Source: Achromobacter dolens (GTDB taxonomy: Bacteria; Pseudomonadota; Gammaproteobacteria; Burkholderiales; Burkholderiaceae_B). From it: a stretch of DNA of 64,000 bases. Numbering within the stretch: the first letter of the stretch is position 1; every line of letters begins with the position of its first letter. The DNA lies in NCBI RefSeq assembly GCF_902859745.1, contig NZ_CADIJW010000007.1, positions 114,133 to 178,132 on the forward strand, read 5' to 3'. Made by a program: the position numbers and the translations under genes. This document shows, piece by piece, positions 15,668-25,089 of this stretch. Under the pieces are notes generated by a model that worked only from the letters and a program-made list of their open reading frames with translations, had not been told where the DNA came from and did no database searches.

Positions 15668-17406
15668 CAACACCTCCCGCTCCCTGGCGCGACACCTATC
15701 GACGCCTTCTCCGCAGCGCCGGCAGCCAGGCCGGCCGCCTGCGCGCCAGCCTGTGCCTGCTGCTGCTCGCCGCCGTGTGCCAGGGCCTGTCGCTGGCCTG
15801 CATCGTGCCCCTGTTCGTCCATGTGACCCGCGGCGATCCCTGGCGCGCCGCGCTGGCCTGGCTGGCGGGCTTCACCCTGCTGGCGGCGGCCGCCATCGTC
15901 CTGCGCTGGCGGGCGCAGGGCTTCGATTATCGCGGCCACATGGCGCGCGCCACGCACGAACTGCGCGTGCTGCTGGGAGAACAGTTGCGGCGCATGCCGC
16001 TGGAGGCGCTGCAGGCCCACCGCACCGGCGGCATCGCCGCCAAGCTGCTGGGCAGCGTCGACGAACAGATGAACTACGCGCTGACGGTGATCAACCTGAT
16101 CCTGGGCGCCATCGTCACGCCGGCCACGGCCGCCGTGGCGCTGCTGGCCTGGGACTGGCGGCTGGGCGTGGCGCTGATGCTGGTGTTCCCCGCCATCGTG
16201 CCGCTCTACCGCTGGCGCCGGCCGGCGCTGGACCGAGGCCACGACGCCACCGGGCGCGCCAACGAGGCCCTGAACGCCGAATTGCTCGAATACATGCAAG
16301 GGCTGCCCGTGTGCCTGGCGACGGGCCGCGCCGGCGCCGCCAACGAACGCCTGCGCGCCGGCTTCGAGCAGCTCGAGCAATTGCAGCGCGAACACCACCG
16401 GCGCGGCGCCAAGCCGTCGCTGATGGTGGCCGCCATCGTCGAATCCGGCATGCTGGCGATCCTGGGCTGCGGCATGCTGTGGGTCACGCAGGGCAGCCTG
16501 GCGCCCGCGGCGCTTGGCGCGGTGCTGGTCCTGGTGGCGCGCTTTGCCGAACCGCTGGCGACCTTTGTGAACTTCACCACGGTCCTTGCGCTGATCGAAG
16601 CCGCGCTGGCCCGCATCGAGGAGCTGCGCGCGGTGGCGCCGCTGCCGCAATGGCCCTCGCAGGGCGGCCCGGCCGGGCCGGCGGACATCCGCATCGAAGG
16701 CCTGGAGTTCCGCTACGCCGGCGGCACTGCCCCGGCGCTGCGCGACATCGACCTGGACCTGCCGGCGCGCGGCCTGACCGCGCTGGTGGGGCCGTCCGGT
16801 TCCGGCAAGACCACGCTGACGCGCCTGCTGATGCGCCACGCCGACCCGCAGCGCGGCGCGATCCGGATCGGCGGCGTGGACATCCGCGGCCTGCCGCCCG
16901 CGGACCTGAACCGCCTGATATCGACCGTGTTCCAGGACGTGCACCTGTTCGACGACAGCGTGATCGGCAACATCGGCATGGCGCGGCCCGAGGCCGGCGA
17001 GGCCGAGGTGCGGGCGGCGGCGCGCGCCGCCCATTGCCTGGACTTCATCGAGCGCCTGCCGCAAGGCTGGCAGACCCGCCTGGGCGAGGCGGGCGGCAAG
17101 CTGTCGGGCGGGGAACGCCAGCGCCTGTCGATCGCGCGCGCCATCCTCAAGGATGCGCCGATCGTGATCCTGGACGAACCCACCGCCGCGCTCGACACCG
17201 AAAGCGAACTGGCGGTGCAGGCGGCCATCGACACCCTGGTGGCCGAGCGCAGCGTCATCGTCATCGCCCATCGCCTGTCGACCATCGTCGCGGCCGATCG
17301 CATCCTGGTGTTCGAGGACGGCCGCATCATCCAGCGGGGCACGCACGCTGAGCTGCTGGCGCAGCCGGGGCGCTATCGGCGGATGTGGCAGGCGCAGCAG
17401 GCGTAA
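15664..17406 (+). CDS. ABC half-transporter (membrane + ATPase), YbtQ/PchI-like siderophore importer
   Basis: 580 residues with a six-helix exporter-type membrane domain in residues 1-310. The ATPase domain has Walker A GPSGSGKT (376-383), LSGGE (480-484) and Walker B VILDEP (500 onward), followed by the H-loop VIVIAHRLST. It is the third gene of the Fur-boxed operon and overlaps its partner by 4 bp. It presumably forms a heterodimer with that protein and takes up a ferric siderophore delivered to the periplasm. No outer-membrane receptor or biosynthetic gene lies in this window, so a xenosiderophore or a distant locus is likely. Confidence 0.8.
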   Translation: MTTPPAPWRDTYRRLLRSAGSQAGRLRASLCLLLLAAVCQGLSLACIVPLFVHVTRGDPWRAALAWLAGFTLLAAAAIVLRWRAQGFDYRGHMARATHELRVLLGEQLRRMPLEALQAHRTGGIAAKLLGSVDEQMNYALTVINLILGAIVTPATAAVALLAWDWRLGVALMLVFPAIVPLYRWRRPALDRGHDATGRANEALNAELLEYMQGLPVCLATGRAGAANERLRAGFEQLEQLQREHHRRGAKPSLMVAAIVESGMLAILGCGMLWVTQGSLAPAALGAVLVLVARFAEPLATFVNFTTVLALIEAALARIEELRAVAPLPQWPSQGGPAGPADIRIEGLEFRYAGGTAPALRDIDLDLPARGLTALVGPSGSGKTTLTRLLMRHADPQRGAIRIGGVDIRGLPPADLNRLISTVFQDVHLFDDSVIGNIGMARPEAGEAEVRAAARAAHCLDFIERLPQGWQTRLGEAGGKLSGGERQRLSIARAILKDAPIVILDEPTAALDTESELAVQAAIDTLVAERSVIVIAHRLSTIVAADRILVFEDGRIIQRGTHAELLAQPGRYRRMWQAQQA

Positions 17407-17447
17407 CCCGCGGCCGCCTCCCCTTCGCGATTCCTCGTCCGGCGCCC

Positions 17448-18110
17448 TCATCGCGCGCGTGCGCCGACCTCGATCGCGACGCCTTCCACGCAGGCGACGA
17501 CGCGCCCGTCGTCGCGATCGGCCGGATAGCCGCCGGTGAAGTCCGAAAAGGCCGGCAGGATCGTGAGACCGGAACGCAGCCAGAACGCCGGCCAACTGCG
17601 CGGCACGCCGCGCACGGATGTCTTCGGATGCATGTGGCCGGCGATGACGTGCCGGCCGTCTGGGTCCGCCCGCGGGACATGGCTGAACAGGAACGGGCCG
17701 TCAATGTGCGTCTCGCCCAACTGCCGCACGCCGAACGCCGGGCCATCCAGGGCACGATCATGATTGCCCGCCAGCACCGCGACATCCAGCGCCGCATGGT
17801 CACGCCGCCACGCCATCCAGGTATCGCGCCACCCCGCCTGCCCCGCGGGCCCGTGCAACAGGTCGCCCACGATCCACAGCTCGCGGGCGGCGGCGCGCGC
17901 GATCACATCCGCCAGGCGATCCAGGTCGCCGCGCGTGGCGCCGCTGGGCACCGCGATGCCCGCGCGCCGGAACGCATGGCTCTTGCCCAGGTGCAGGTCG
18001 GCGATGACCAGTCGCGAACGCGCCGGCCAGAACAGGGCACGGGTTCCCAACAGCCACAGGGGCTCGCCGCCCAGCAACGCCTGCAACGCGCCGTCAGGCA
18101 AGGCGCTCAT
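17448..18110 (-). CDS. pdeM: Ligase-associated DNA damage response endonuclease PdeM
   Basis: A 220-residue calcineurin-like metallophosphoesterase. All metal-binding blocks are visible: DLHLGKS (near residue 39), GDLLHG (near 82), GNHDRAL (near 117) and GHMHPK (near 157). Pseudomonas MPE of this family is a manganese-dependent nuclease acting on DNA hairpins and single strands. It is the last gene of the repair operon and overlaps the helicase end by 17 bp. It works with the helicase, ligase and exonuclease encoded upstream. Confidence 0.92.
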   Translation of the reverse strand: MSALPDGALQALLGGEPLWLLGTRALFWPARSRLVIADLHLGKSHAFRRAGIAVPSGATRGDLDRLADVIARAAARELWIVGDLLHGPAGQAGWRDTWMAWRRDHAALDVAVLAGNHDRALDGPAFGVRQLGETHIDGPFLFSHVPRADPDGRHVIAGHMHPKTSVRGVPRSWPAFWLRSGLTILPAFSDFTGGYPADRDDGRVVACVEGVAIEVGARAR

Positions 18111-20550
18111 AGCGCTTCTCCAGTTGCTGCGCGGCGCGCCTGACGCGCGCCTGCCAGGTCTCGGTGCTGAGTTGCCCGCGCATGCTTTCGGTCCACAGAG
18201 GGAACGACAGGGGCGTCAGCGCGCGCGGTTCGCACAGCGCCAGTTCGCGCCGCTGGCAGCCGTGCAACGCCGCCAGCAGGCGCGGCGCCTCCAGTTGCAA
18301 TTCGAACACCTCGCGCTCGGCTTGCGCCAGCAGCAGGTGGTCCGGATCGTAGCGGCGCAGCACATCGTAGAGCAGCCCGCTGGAGGCCTGCACCTGCCGC
18401 AGCGAGCGTGCCGCCTGGCCGGGCAATGAAGGCGTCAACAGGCCCGCCACGCGCGCGATCTCGCGGAACTGGCGGCGCGCCATTTCGCCCAGGTTGACGC
18501 CGTCGCGCAGGTCTTCGGCCATGCGTTCGGGGCTAAGCAACTGGCGCAGCAGCGCCGCGTCCAGCGCGGCCGGCTCGGCCAGCGTCAGCATCAGCCCGTA
18601 GTCGTTGACCGTATAGGAGATCGTGTTGGCCTGCCGCCGGCCCCAGCGCAGCGCGATCATTGCCGCGATGCCTTCGTGCACGGCGCGGCCGGCGAACGGA
18701 AACAGGAACAGATGCATGCCGCGCCGCGTGCCGATGCGTTCTGCCACCAGCCGCCCCCGGTCCGGCAATGCGCTGGCCTGCGCCTGGATCCGCAGCAGCG
18801 GCGCGACGGCGCGCATCTCCGGATGCGTGCCGGGATGCGCATACAGGCTTTCCACTTCGCTGGCCAGTTGCGTCGACAGGGGCATGCGCCCGCCCTGCCA
18901 GGTGGCCACCGGGCCATCGCCGCCCTTGGCGCGGCGCACATAGGCCACCATGCCTTCCAGCCGCACCAGTTCCAGCGTGCGGCCGGCGAACTGGAAGCGG
19001 TCGCCACGCCGCAGGCGCGCCAGGAAGCCTTCCTCCACCGAGCCCAGGCTGCCCCCGCGCAGGTATTTGACGGCCACGGCGCCGTCGGCGGTGATGGTGC
19101 CGATGGACAAACGATGGCGGAACGCGACGCGCCGGTCGTGCACGCGATAGCGGCCGTCGTCGTCACGCACCACGCGTTGATAGTCCGGATACTTGGCCAG
19201 CGCGCGGCCGCCCTGCACGATGAAGTCCAGCACCGCCTGCCAGGTGGCGCGATCGAGCGAGGCATAGGCATGCGTGCCGCGCACTTCCTGGTACAGCGCG
19301 TCGGCGTCGAAGCCGCCGCCCAGCGCCAGCGTGACGGCATGCTGGGCCAGTACGTCCAGGCTGCCGACCGGCGGCGGCCGGGATTCGATCTCGCCGCGCG
19401 CGATGGCCTGCCGGGCGGCGGCGTACTCGATCAGTTCGAGCGCCTGCGCCGGCACGCACACCACGTTGCCGGACTCGCCCGGCCGATGGCGGGCGCGGCC
19501 GGCGCGTTGCAACAGGCGCGCCACGCCCTTGGGGCTGCCGATCTGCAACACCTGGTCCACCGCCGGAAAATCCACGCCCAGGTCCAGGCTGGAGGTGGCC
19601 ACCACGCAGCGCATCGTCCCGTCGCGCAGGCCCTGCTCCACCGCCGCGCGCAGCTTGGGATCGAGCGAGCCGTGATGCAGCGCCAGGGTGCCCGGGGCCT
19701 CGGGCCAGATCGATTCGAGCGCGCGGTGCCAGAGCTCGGCCTGCGCGCGGGTGTTGGTGAACAGCAGGGTCGCGCGCACGTCGAACAGGCGCTTGAAGAC
19801 CCGTTCGAGCTGCGACAGTCCCAGGTGTCCCGCCCACGGCAGGGCGCGGCTGCGCTCGGGCAACAGGGTCGATATCTGTATCTTGCGCGGCCGCGCGCCC
19901 GCCACCAGGGCGCTGTCGGGCGCATGCGGCAGCAGCACCGTGCGGGCCTGGTCCAGGTTGCCCAGCGTGGCCGACAGGCCCCAGGTGCGGGCGCCGGGCG
20001 ACAGGCAGCGCAGGCGCGCCAGGCACAACTGCAGCAGCACGCCGCGCTTGTTGCCCAGCAGCTCGTGCCATTCGTCCACCACGATGCCGCGCAGGGCGCG
20101 AAAGCGCTGCGACGCATCGGCGTAGGACAGCAGCAGCGCCAGGGACTCGGGCGTGATGACCAGCACATCCGCCTTGCCCTGGCGCGCCAGGCGCTTGTCG
20201 CGCGCGCTGGCGTCGCCGGTGCGCAGCGCCACCGTCCACGCCAGGCCCAGCTCGGCCGCTGTCTGCGCCAGGGCGCGCGTGGTGTCGGCGGCCAGCGCCC
20301 GCAACGGCGTCACCCACAGCACGCGCGGCCCCTCGCCCGCCGCCGCGCGCGCCGGCGCCGGATCGGCCAGCGCCTCCAGCAGCGGGCCGCCGAATGCGGC
20401 CAGCGTCTTGCCGCTGCCGGTGGGCGTATGCAGCAGGCCGGATTCGCCGGCCAGATAGCGCCGCCAGGTTTCGCGCTGGAACGCGGCGGGCTTCCAGCCG
20501 CGCGCCGCGAACCAGGCCAGTAAGGGGCCGTCCCGCCGCGCGCTGCTCAT
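18094..20550 (-). CDS. Ligase-associated DNA damage response DEXH helicase (Lhr-core)
   Basis: An 818-residue superfamily 2 helicase. Motif I is TPTGSGKT (near residue 41), motif II is VVDEWHEL, and SATLGN is motif III. The second RecA domain has VATSSLDLGVDFP and QRAGRARHRPGE. The C-terminal half is the winged-helix/WYL-like Lhr core. Members move 3' to 5' on DNA and unwind RNA:DNA hybrids. The ATG at 20550 is inside the ligase stop (4-bp overlap), which fixes it over longer in-frame starts. It is the third gene of the four-gene repair operon. Confidence 0.92.
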   Translation of the reverse strand: MSSARRDGPLLAWFAARGWKPAAFQRETWRRYLAGESGLLHTPTGSGKTLAAFGGPLLEALADPAPARAAAGEGPRVLWVTPLRALAADTTRALAQTAAELGLAWTVALRTGDASARDKRLARQGKADVLVITPESLALLLSYADASQRFRALRGIVVDEWHELLGNKRGVLLQLCLARLRCLSPGARTWGLSATLGNLDQARTVLLPHAPDSALVAGARPRKIQISTLLPERSRALPWAGHLGLSQLERVFKRLFDVRATLLFTNTRAQAELWHRALESIWPEAPGTLALHHGSLDPKLRAAVEQGLRDGTMRCVVATSSLDLGVDFPAVDQVLQIGSPKGVARLLQRAGRARHRPGESGNVVCVPAQALELIEYAAARQAIARGEIESRPPPVGSLDVLAQHAVTLALGGGFDADALYQEVRGTHAYASLDRATWQAVLDFIVQGGRALAKYPDYQRVVRDDDGRYRVHDRRVAFRHRLSIGTITADGAVAVKYLRGGSLGSVEEGFLARLRRGDRFQFAGRTLELVRLEGMVAYVRRAKGGDGPVATWQGGRMPLSTQLASEVESLYAHPGTHPEMRAVAPLLRIQAQASALPDRGRLVAERIGTRRGMHLFLFPFAGRAVHEGIAAMIALRWGRRQANTISYTVNDYGLMLTLAEPAALDAALLRQLLSPERMAEDLRDGVNLGEMARRQFREIARVAGLLTPSLPGQAARSLRQVQASSGLLYDVLRRYDPDHLLLAQAEREVFELQLEAPRLLAALHGCQRRELALCEPRALTPLSFPLWTESMRGQLSTETWQARVRRAAQQLEKRYERLA

Positions 20551-22151
20551 CGCGCCAGGGCCTTCAGGGTATCGAGCCGGTCGGCTTGGTCGGCGCGCTT
20601 GTCGTGACGCCAGCGCAGGATGCGCGGAAAGCGCACCGCCACGCCGGACTTGTGCCGTTTGGACAGGTTGACGCCCTCGAAGCCCAGCTCGAACACCTGC
20701 ACCGGGTCGACCGAGCGCACCGGGCCGAAGCGCTCGCGCGTGTGGGCGCGCAGCCAGCGGTCCAGTTCCAGGATCTCCTTGTCGTCCAGGCCCGAGTAGG
20801 CCTTGGCGATGGGCACCAGCGCGTCGCCGTCCCATACGCCGAAGGTGTAATCGGTGTAGAGCGTGCTGCGGCGGCCGTGGCCGGACTGCGCATACAGCAG
20901 CACCGCGTCGATGGTGAGCGGATCGATCTTCCACTTCCACCAGTCGCCGCGCCGCCGGCCGCTCTGGTAGGGCGCGCCGCGGCGCTTGAGCATGAAGCCC
21001 TCCACGCCGCGCTCGCGCGATTGCGCGCGCAGCACGTGGGCTTCGTCCCAGCTCGCCGGCGCCACCAGCGGCGACAGGCCCAGGCGCGGGTCGGCGCGCT
21101 CGCGCAGCAGCGCTTCCAGCCGCGCGCGGCGCGCGGCCTGCGGCTCATCGCGCAGATCGGCGCCATCCAGCTCCAGCAGATCATAGGCGAGCAAGCGCAC
21201 CGGCGCCTCGGCCAGCCACTTGGGTCCGGGCTTGAGCCGCTGGATGCGCGTCTGCAGGGCCGAGAACGGCATGGGATCGACGCTGTCTTCCTGCCAGGCC
21301 AGCAGTTCGCCGTCGACGACGCAGTCCACCGCCAAGGCGGCCGCGGCCGCTTCGACTTCCGGAAAGCGGCCGTCCAGGCGCTCTTCGCCGCGCGACCACA
21401 GCGCCACCTCGCCGCGCCGCCGGATCAGTTGCGCGCGGATGCCGTCCCACTTCCACTCCAGCAGCCAGTCGTCGATCGGCCCCAGCAGCGCCGGGTCGCC
21501 TTCGAGCGGCGAGGCCAGGAAAAAGGGATAGGGCTGCTGGCGGTCGCCGGGCAGTTCGTCGGCGCTGAGCAGGTCGCGCAGGAACGCGGGGCTGGGCGAC
21601 CATGCGCCCAGCATGCGCTGCGCGATGCGGGCGATGGGCACGCCCGACAACTCCGCCAGCGCCTGCTGCACCATGCGTTGCGACACGCCGACGCGCAGCG
21701 CGCCGGTCAGCAGCTTGTTGAAGACCAGGCGCTCGATGTAGGGCAGCCCCAGCCAGGCCGCGACGATGACTTCGCGGCGCTCGGCCTCGTCGCGGTTGGC
21801 GACCGGCACCAGGATCTCCTCGATCCAATCGGCCAGGCCGCGCTCGGGCGCGGCGGTGCGCGGGTCGGGCACCAGCAGCGCCAGCGTCTCGGCCAGGTCG
21901 CCGACCTGGTCGTAGCAGGCGTCCACCAGCCAGGGCGCGGTATCGGAGGCGGTCGCGGCCCAGGCGCGCAACTCGCCGACGGCGGCGATCTTGCGGCGCG
22001 CGCTGGTGATCTTGCCGCCCGCCAGCAGGTACAAGGCCCAGGCCGCGTCGCGCGGCGGCGCATCGCGGAAGTAGGCCACCAGCGCCGCGCGCTTGTCCAA
22101 GGTGGCGGTGCTGCGGTCCAGTTCCTGATACAACGCCGCGAATCGCTTCAT
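20547..22151 (-). CDS. ATP-dependent DNA ligase of the damage-response cluster
   Basis: A 534-residue ATP-dependent ligase. The N-terminal DNA-binding domain (residues 1-205) is followed by the nucleotidyltransferase motif I EWKWDGIRAQL, whose lysine accepts AMP. DGELLAW is motif III, GFMLKRR motif IV and DWWKWK motif V. The OB fold ends the protein. It seals nicks; in this cluster it is thought to act in a repair pathway with the Lhr-core helicase, the nuclease PdeM and the MBL exonuclease. It overlaps the helicase start by 4 bp and lies 48 bp after the exonuclease gene. Confidence 0.92.
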   Translation of the reverse strand: MKRFAALYQELDRSTATLDKRAALVAYFRDAPPRDAAWALYLLAGGKITSARRKIAAVGELRAWAATASDTAPWLVDACYDQVGDLAETLALLVPDPRTAAPERGLADWIEEILVPVANRDEAERREVIVAAWLGLPYIERLVFNKLLTGALRVGVSQRMVQQALAELSGVPIARIAQRMLGAWSPSPAFLRDLLSADELPGDRQQPYPFFLASPLEGDPALLGPIDDWLLEWKWDGIRAQLIRRRGEVALWSRGEERLDGRFPEVEAAAAALAVDCVVDGELLAWQEDSVDPMPFSALQTRIQRLKPGPKWLAEAPVRLLAYDLLELDGADLRDEPQAARRARLEALLRERADPRLGLSPLVAPASWDEAHVLRAQSRERGVEGFMLKRRGAPYQSGRRRGDWWKWKIDPLTIDAVLLYAQSGHGRRSTLYTDYTFGVWDGDALVPIAKAYSGLDDKEILELDRWLRAHTRERFGPVRSVDPVQVFELGFEGVNLSKRHKSGVAVRFPRILRWRHDKRADQADRLDTLKALAR

Positions 22152-22199
22152 GCCTGGATCCGTTCCCCTGTCGCTACGAAAATGGCGCGGCGCGCCGTG

Positions 22200-23204
22200 C
22201 TAGTCGTCTTCGCCATATTGCGTGGCCAGCGTCTCGGCGGCGATGCCCGATTCATTCAACGTGCGCACCAGCGCGTCGGTGTCGCCATGCGTGGCGATGA
22301 CGCGGCGCGCGCCCGTCTGGCGGATCGTGCGCAGCAGGTCGGGCCAGTCGGCGTGGTCAGAAACGACGAAGCCCCGGTCCATGTTGCGCCGGCGCCGGTT
22401 GCCGCGCAGCCGCATCCAGCCGGACGCGAAGCCGTGCTGCGCCTTGCGGAAGCGCCGCAGCCACGCGCTGCCGGCCGCCGACGGCGGCGCCAGCACCAGC
22501 TCGCCAGCAAATCCCGTGCCCGCGGCCGCCGGCGCGCCGTCCGCCTCGATGACCAGGCGCGTGTCGGGCAGCGCGATGCCGGCCTCGCGGTAGACGTCCA
22601 CGCCCGCGGCAATCGCGCCGTGCAGGTAGACGGGCCGGTCGACGAACGGCATCAACTCGGCCAGCACCCGCTGCGCCTTGCCCAGCGCATAGCAGTAGAG
22701 AATGGCCGCCTCGCCGCGCGCGGCACAATGGTCGCGCCACTGCACGATGTCGCGCGCCACTTCCGCGGTGTCCGGCCAGCGATAGATCGGCAGGCCGAAG
22801 GTGGCTTCGGTGATGAAGGTGTCGCACGGCACCACCTCGAACGGCGCACAGGTGGGATCGGGCTGCCGCTTGTAGTCGCCCGACACGACCCACACCTGGC
22901 CGTCAACTTCGATGCGCACTTGCGCGGAGCCCAGCACGTGGCCCGCGGAATGCAGCGAAACCCGCGCCCGGCCCAGCGTGAACGGCTCGCCGTAGGCGTG
23001 GACGCGGTAGTCCTGTTCGCGCAGGCGCCATTGCAGGATCGGCAGGCCTTCGGCGCTGGTGTGGTAGCAACCCATGCCGGCGCGCGCGTGGTCGCCATGG
23101 CCATGCGTGAGAACGGCGACGTCCACGGGGCGCCAGGGGTCGATGTAGAACTGGCCCGCGGCGCAGTACAGACCCTCCGGACGCAATTGGACGATGTCGG
23201 GCAT
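22200..23204 (-). CDS. Ligase-associated MBL-fold (SNM1/Artemis-like) exonuclease
   Basis: 334 residues with a metallo-beta-lactamase/beta-CASP fold. The metal motif THGHGDHARAG lies near residue 36, SAGHVLGSAQV near residue 86, then SGDYKR, ITEATFG, and late SDHADW and THGD. Family members degrade damaged DNA ends. The ATG at 23204 is preceded by GGGAG at seven bases and is chosen over a TTG two codons upstream. It is the first gene of the operon exonuclease-ligase-helicase-PdeM. Confidence 0.9.
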   Translation of the reverse strand: MPDIVQLRPEGLYCAAGQFYIDPWRPVDVAVLTHGHGDHARAGMGCYHTSAEGLPILQWRLREQDYRVHAYGEPFTLGRARVSLHSAGHVLGSAQVRIEVDGQVWVVSGDYKRQPDPTCAPFEVVPCDTFITEATFGLPIYRWPDTAEVARDIVQWRDHCAARGEAAILYCYALGKAQRVLAELMPFVDRPVYLHGAIAAGVDVYREAGIALPDTRLVIEADGAPAAAGTGFAGELVLAPPSAAGSAWLRRFRKAQHGFASGWMRLRGNRRRRNMDRGFVVSDHADWPDLLRTIRQTGARRVIATHGDTDALVRTLNESGIAAETLATQYGEDD

Positions 23205-23305
23205 GGGCAATCTCCCGCCGTGGAGGGAGCGTCTCGCGCGAGGCGCGTGAAACGCGGCACGGCATCAGTCGGTTATACCGCGAATGCCGTATCCGGCCAA
23301 AGCCG

Positions 23306-24943
23306 CTATGCTGCCCGCCGCGCGGCGGCCCCGGCGGGATCCCACCCCCGGCCCGGCACCGCCGCCAGCAATGCCTGGGTATAGGAATGCGACGGCTGGC
23401 CGAAGACCTCGGCGCAAGGCCCCGCTTCCACCACCTTGCCGTCCTTCATCACCGCGACGTGGTCGCACACCTGCGCCGCGACCCGCAGGTCGTGGGTGAT
23501 GAACAGGATCGACAGGCCCAGTTGCTCGCGCAGGCGCGCCAGCAGCGCCAGCACCTGGGCCTGGACCGACACGTCCAGCGCCGACACCGGCTCGTCGGCG
23601 ATCAGTACGCGCGGCCGCATCGCCAGGGCCCGCGCCAGTCCCACGCGCTGGCGCTGTCCGCCCGAGAACTCGTGCGGATAGCGATTGATCGCGTCCGGCG
23701 ACAGGCCGACCAGTTCGAACAACTCCCGCGCCTGGGCCCAGGCCTCGCGCCGCGGCGCGCCATGCACGATGGGGCCGCGCGCGACGATCTCGCCGACGCG
23801 CTGGCGCGGGTTGAGCGAGCCATAGGGGTCCTGGAACACCATCTGCACCCGCCGGGCGTGCGCGCGCCGCGCGGCGGCGCCCTTGAACGCCAGCGGTTCC
23901 CCGGCCAGCGTGATGGCGCCGGCATCCGGCGGCAAGAGCCCCAGCAGGGTACGCGCCAGGGTGGATTTGCCCGAACCGCTTTCGCCGACGATGCCGAGCG
24001 TGCCGCCTTCGCGCAACGTCAATGACACCCCGTCCAGCGCGTGGGTCACCCGCCCGGGCTGGCCGAACCAGCCGCGCTTGCGATAGGTCTTGGACAATCC
24101 GTCCGTGGTGAGAATGGCGGGCTTTTCCGGGGCGCCCGGGGCGCGCGCGGCTGCCGGCGCCAAGGGCGGCACGGCCGCGATCAGGGCCCGGGTATAGGGA
24201 TGGCGCGGATGCCTGAGCACCTCCTCGGCGCGGCCGCTCTCCACCAGCTCGCCGCGCTGCATGACCGCGACGCGGTCGGCGATCTCCGCCACCACGCCGA
24301 AGTCGTGGGTAATGAACAGCACCGCGGTGCCGCGGCGGCGTTGCAGGTCGTGTATCAGGCTCAGGATCTGCGCCTGCGTGGTGACATCGAGCGCCGTGGT
24401 CGGCTCGTCGGCGATCAGCAGCGCCGGCTCCAGCGCCAGCGCCATGGCGATCATGGCGCGCTGGCGCTGGCCGCCGGACAGTTCGTGCGGATAGGCGCCG
24501 AACGCATGGGCGGGATCAGGCAGGCGCACCGAGTCGAGCAACCCGAGCGTGCGCCGCCGGATTTCGCCGCCTGGCAGGCGCGTGTGGGTGCGGAAGACCT
24601 CGCCGATCTGGTCGCCGATGGTGCGCAGCGGATTGAGCGCCGTCATCGGCTCCTGGAAGATCATGCCGATGCGCTGGCCGCGCAGGCGGCGCATGGCGGC
24701 CGGGGACAGGCGCAGCAGGTCCTCGCCTTCCCACAGCACCTGCCCGCCGCTGGCGCGCACGCCCTGCGGCAGCAGGCCCAGGATGGCGCCGGCGGTCAGC
24801 GATTTCCCGGATCCGCTCTCGCCGACGACGCAAACGATCTCGCCGGCGTTGACGGACAGGGACAGGTCGTGAATCGCGTGCGGCCGGTCGGCGCCGGCCG
24901 GCAGGTCGACGGTGAGGTTCTGGATGCGCAGGAGTTCGGTCAT
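23306..24943 (-). CDS. Dipeptide/oligopeptide ABC transporter ATPase, fused DppD-DppF type
   Basis: 545 residues with two ATPase domains in one chain. Walker A GESGSGKS occurs at 41-48 and 320-327, each followed by a Q-loop, LSGGQ or FSGGQ, and Walker B (LLIADEP, VLIADEP). Each domain ends with the peptide-transporter tail ([30 protein letters not shown]), as in GsiA. It energises import of peptides or similar solutes. No membrane partner is adjacent on this strand; the nearest orphan binding protein and permeases are at 32152-35625, and this ATPase may serve them. Confidence 0.9.
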   Translation of the reverse strand: MTELLRIQNLTVDLPAGADRPHAIHDLSLSVNAGEIVCVVGESGSGKSLTAGAILGLLPQGVRASGGQVLWEGEDLLRLSPAAMRRLRGQRIGMIFQEPMTALNPLRTIGDQIGEVFRTHTRLPGGEIRRRTLGLLDSVRLPDPAHAFGAYPHELSGGQRQRAMIAMALALEPALLIADEPTTALDVTTQAQILSLIHDLQRRRGTAVLFITHDFGVVAEIADRVAVMQRGELVESGRAEEVLRHPRHPYTRALIAAVPPLAPAAARAPGAPEKPAILTTDGLSKTYRKRGWFGQPGRVTHALDGVSLTLREGGTLGIVGESGSGKSTLARTLLGLLPPDAGAITLAGEPLAFKGAAARRAHARRVQMVFQDPYGSLNPRQRVGEIVARGPIVHGAPRREAWAQARELFELVGLSPDAINRYPHEFSGGQRQRVGLARALAMRPRVLIADEPVSALDVSVQAQVLALLARLREQLGLSILFITHDLRVAAQVCDHVAVMKDGKVVEAGPCAEVFGQPSHSYTQALLAAVPGRGWDPAGAAARRAA

Positions 24944-25089
24944 GGCGCCGATGCTAAGCCGGCGCGGGGCGATGGCTAACGACAGATCAGCGATTAGCAA
25001 ATGACCGCAGGCGTGATCCTGCGGGCCGAACTTGCTAAGATGCCCGCAATCGGTGGTTTCATACCCCGGCCTATCGGAGCGACGCCCCT

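Noticed and set aside
18676-20523. 615-codon open frame on the plus strand
   Set aside because: It is antisense to the Lhr-core helicase, which carries the DEXH motifs.
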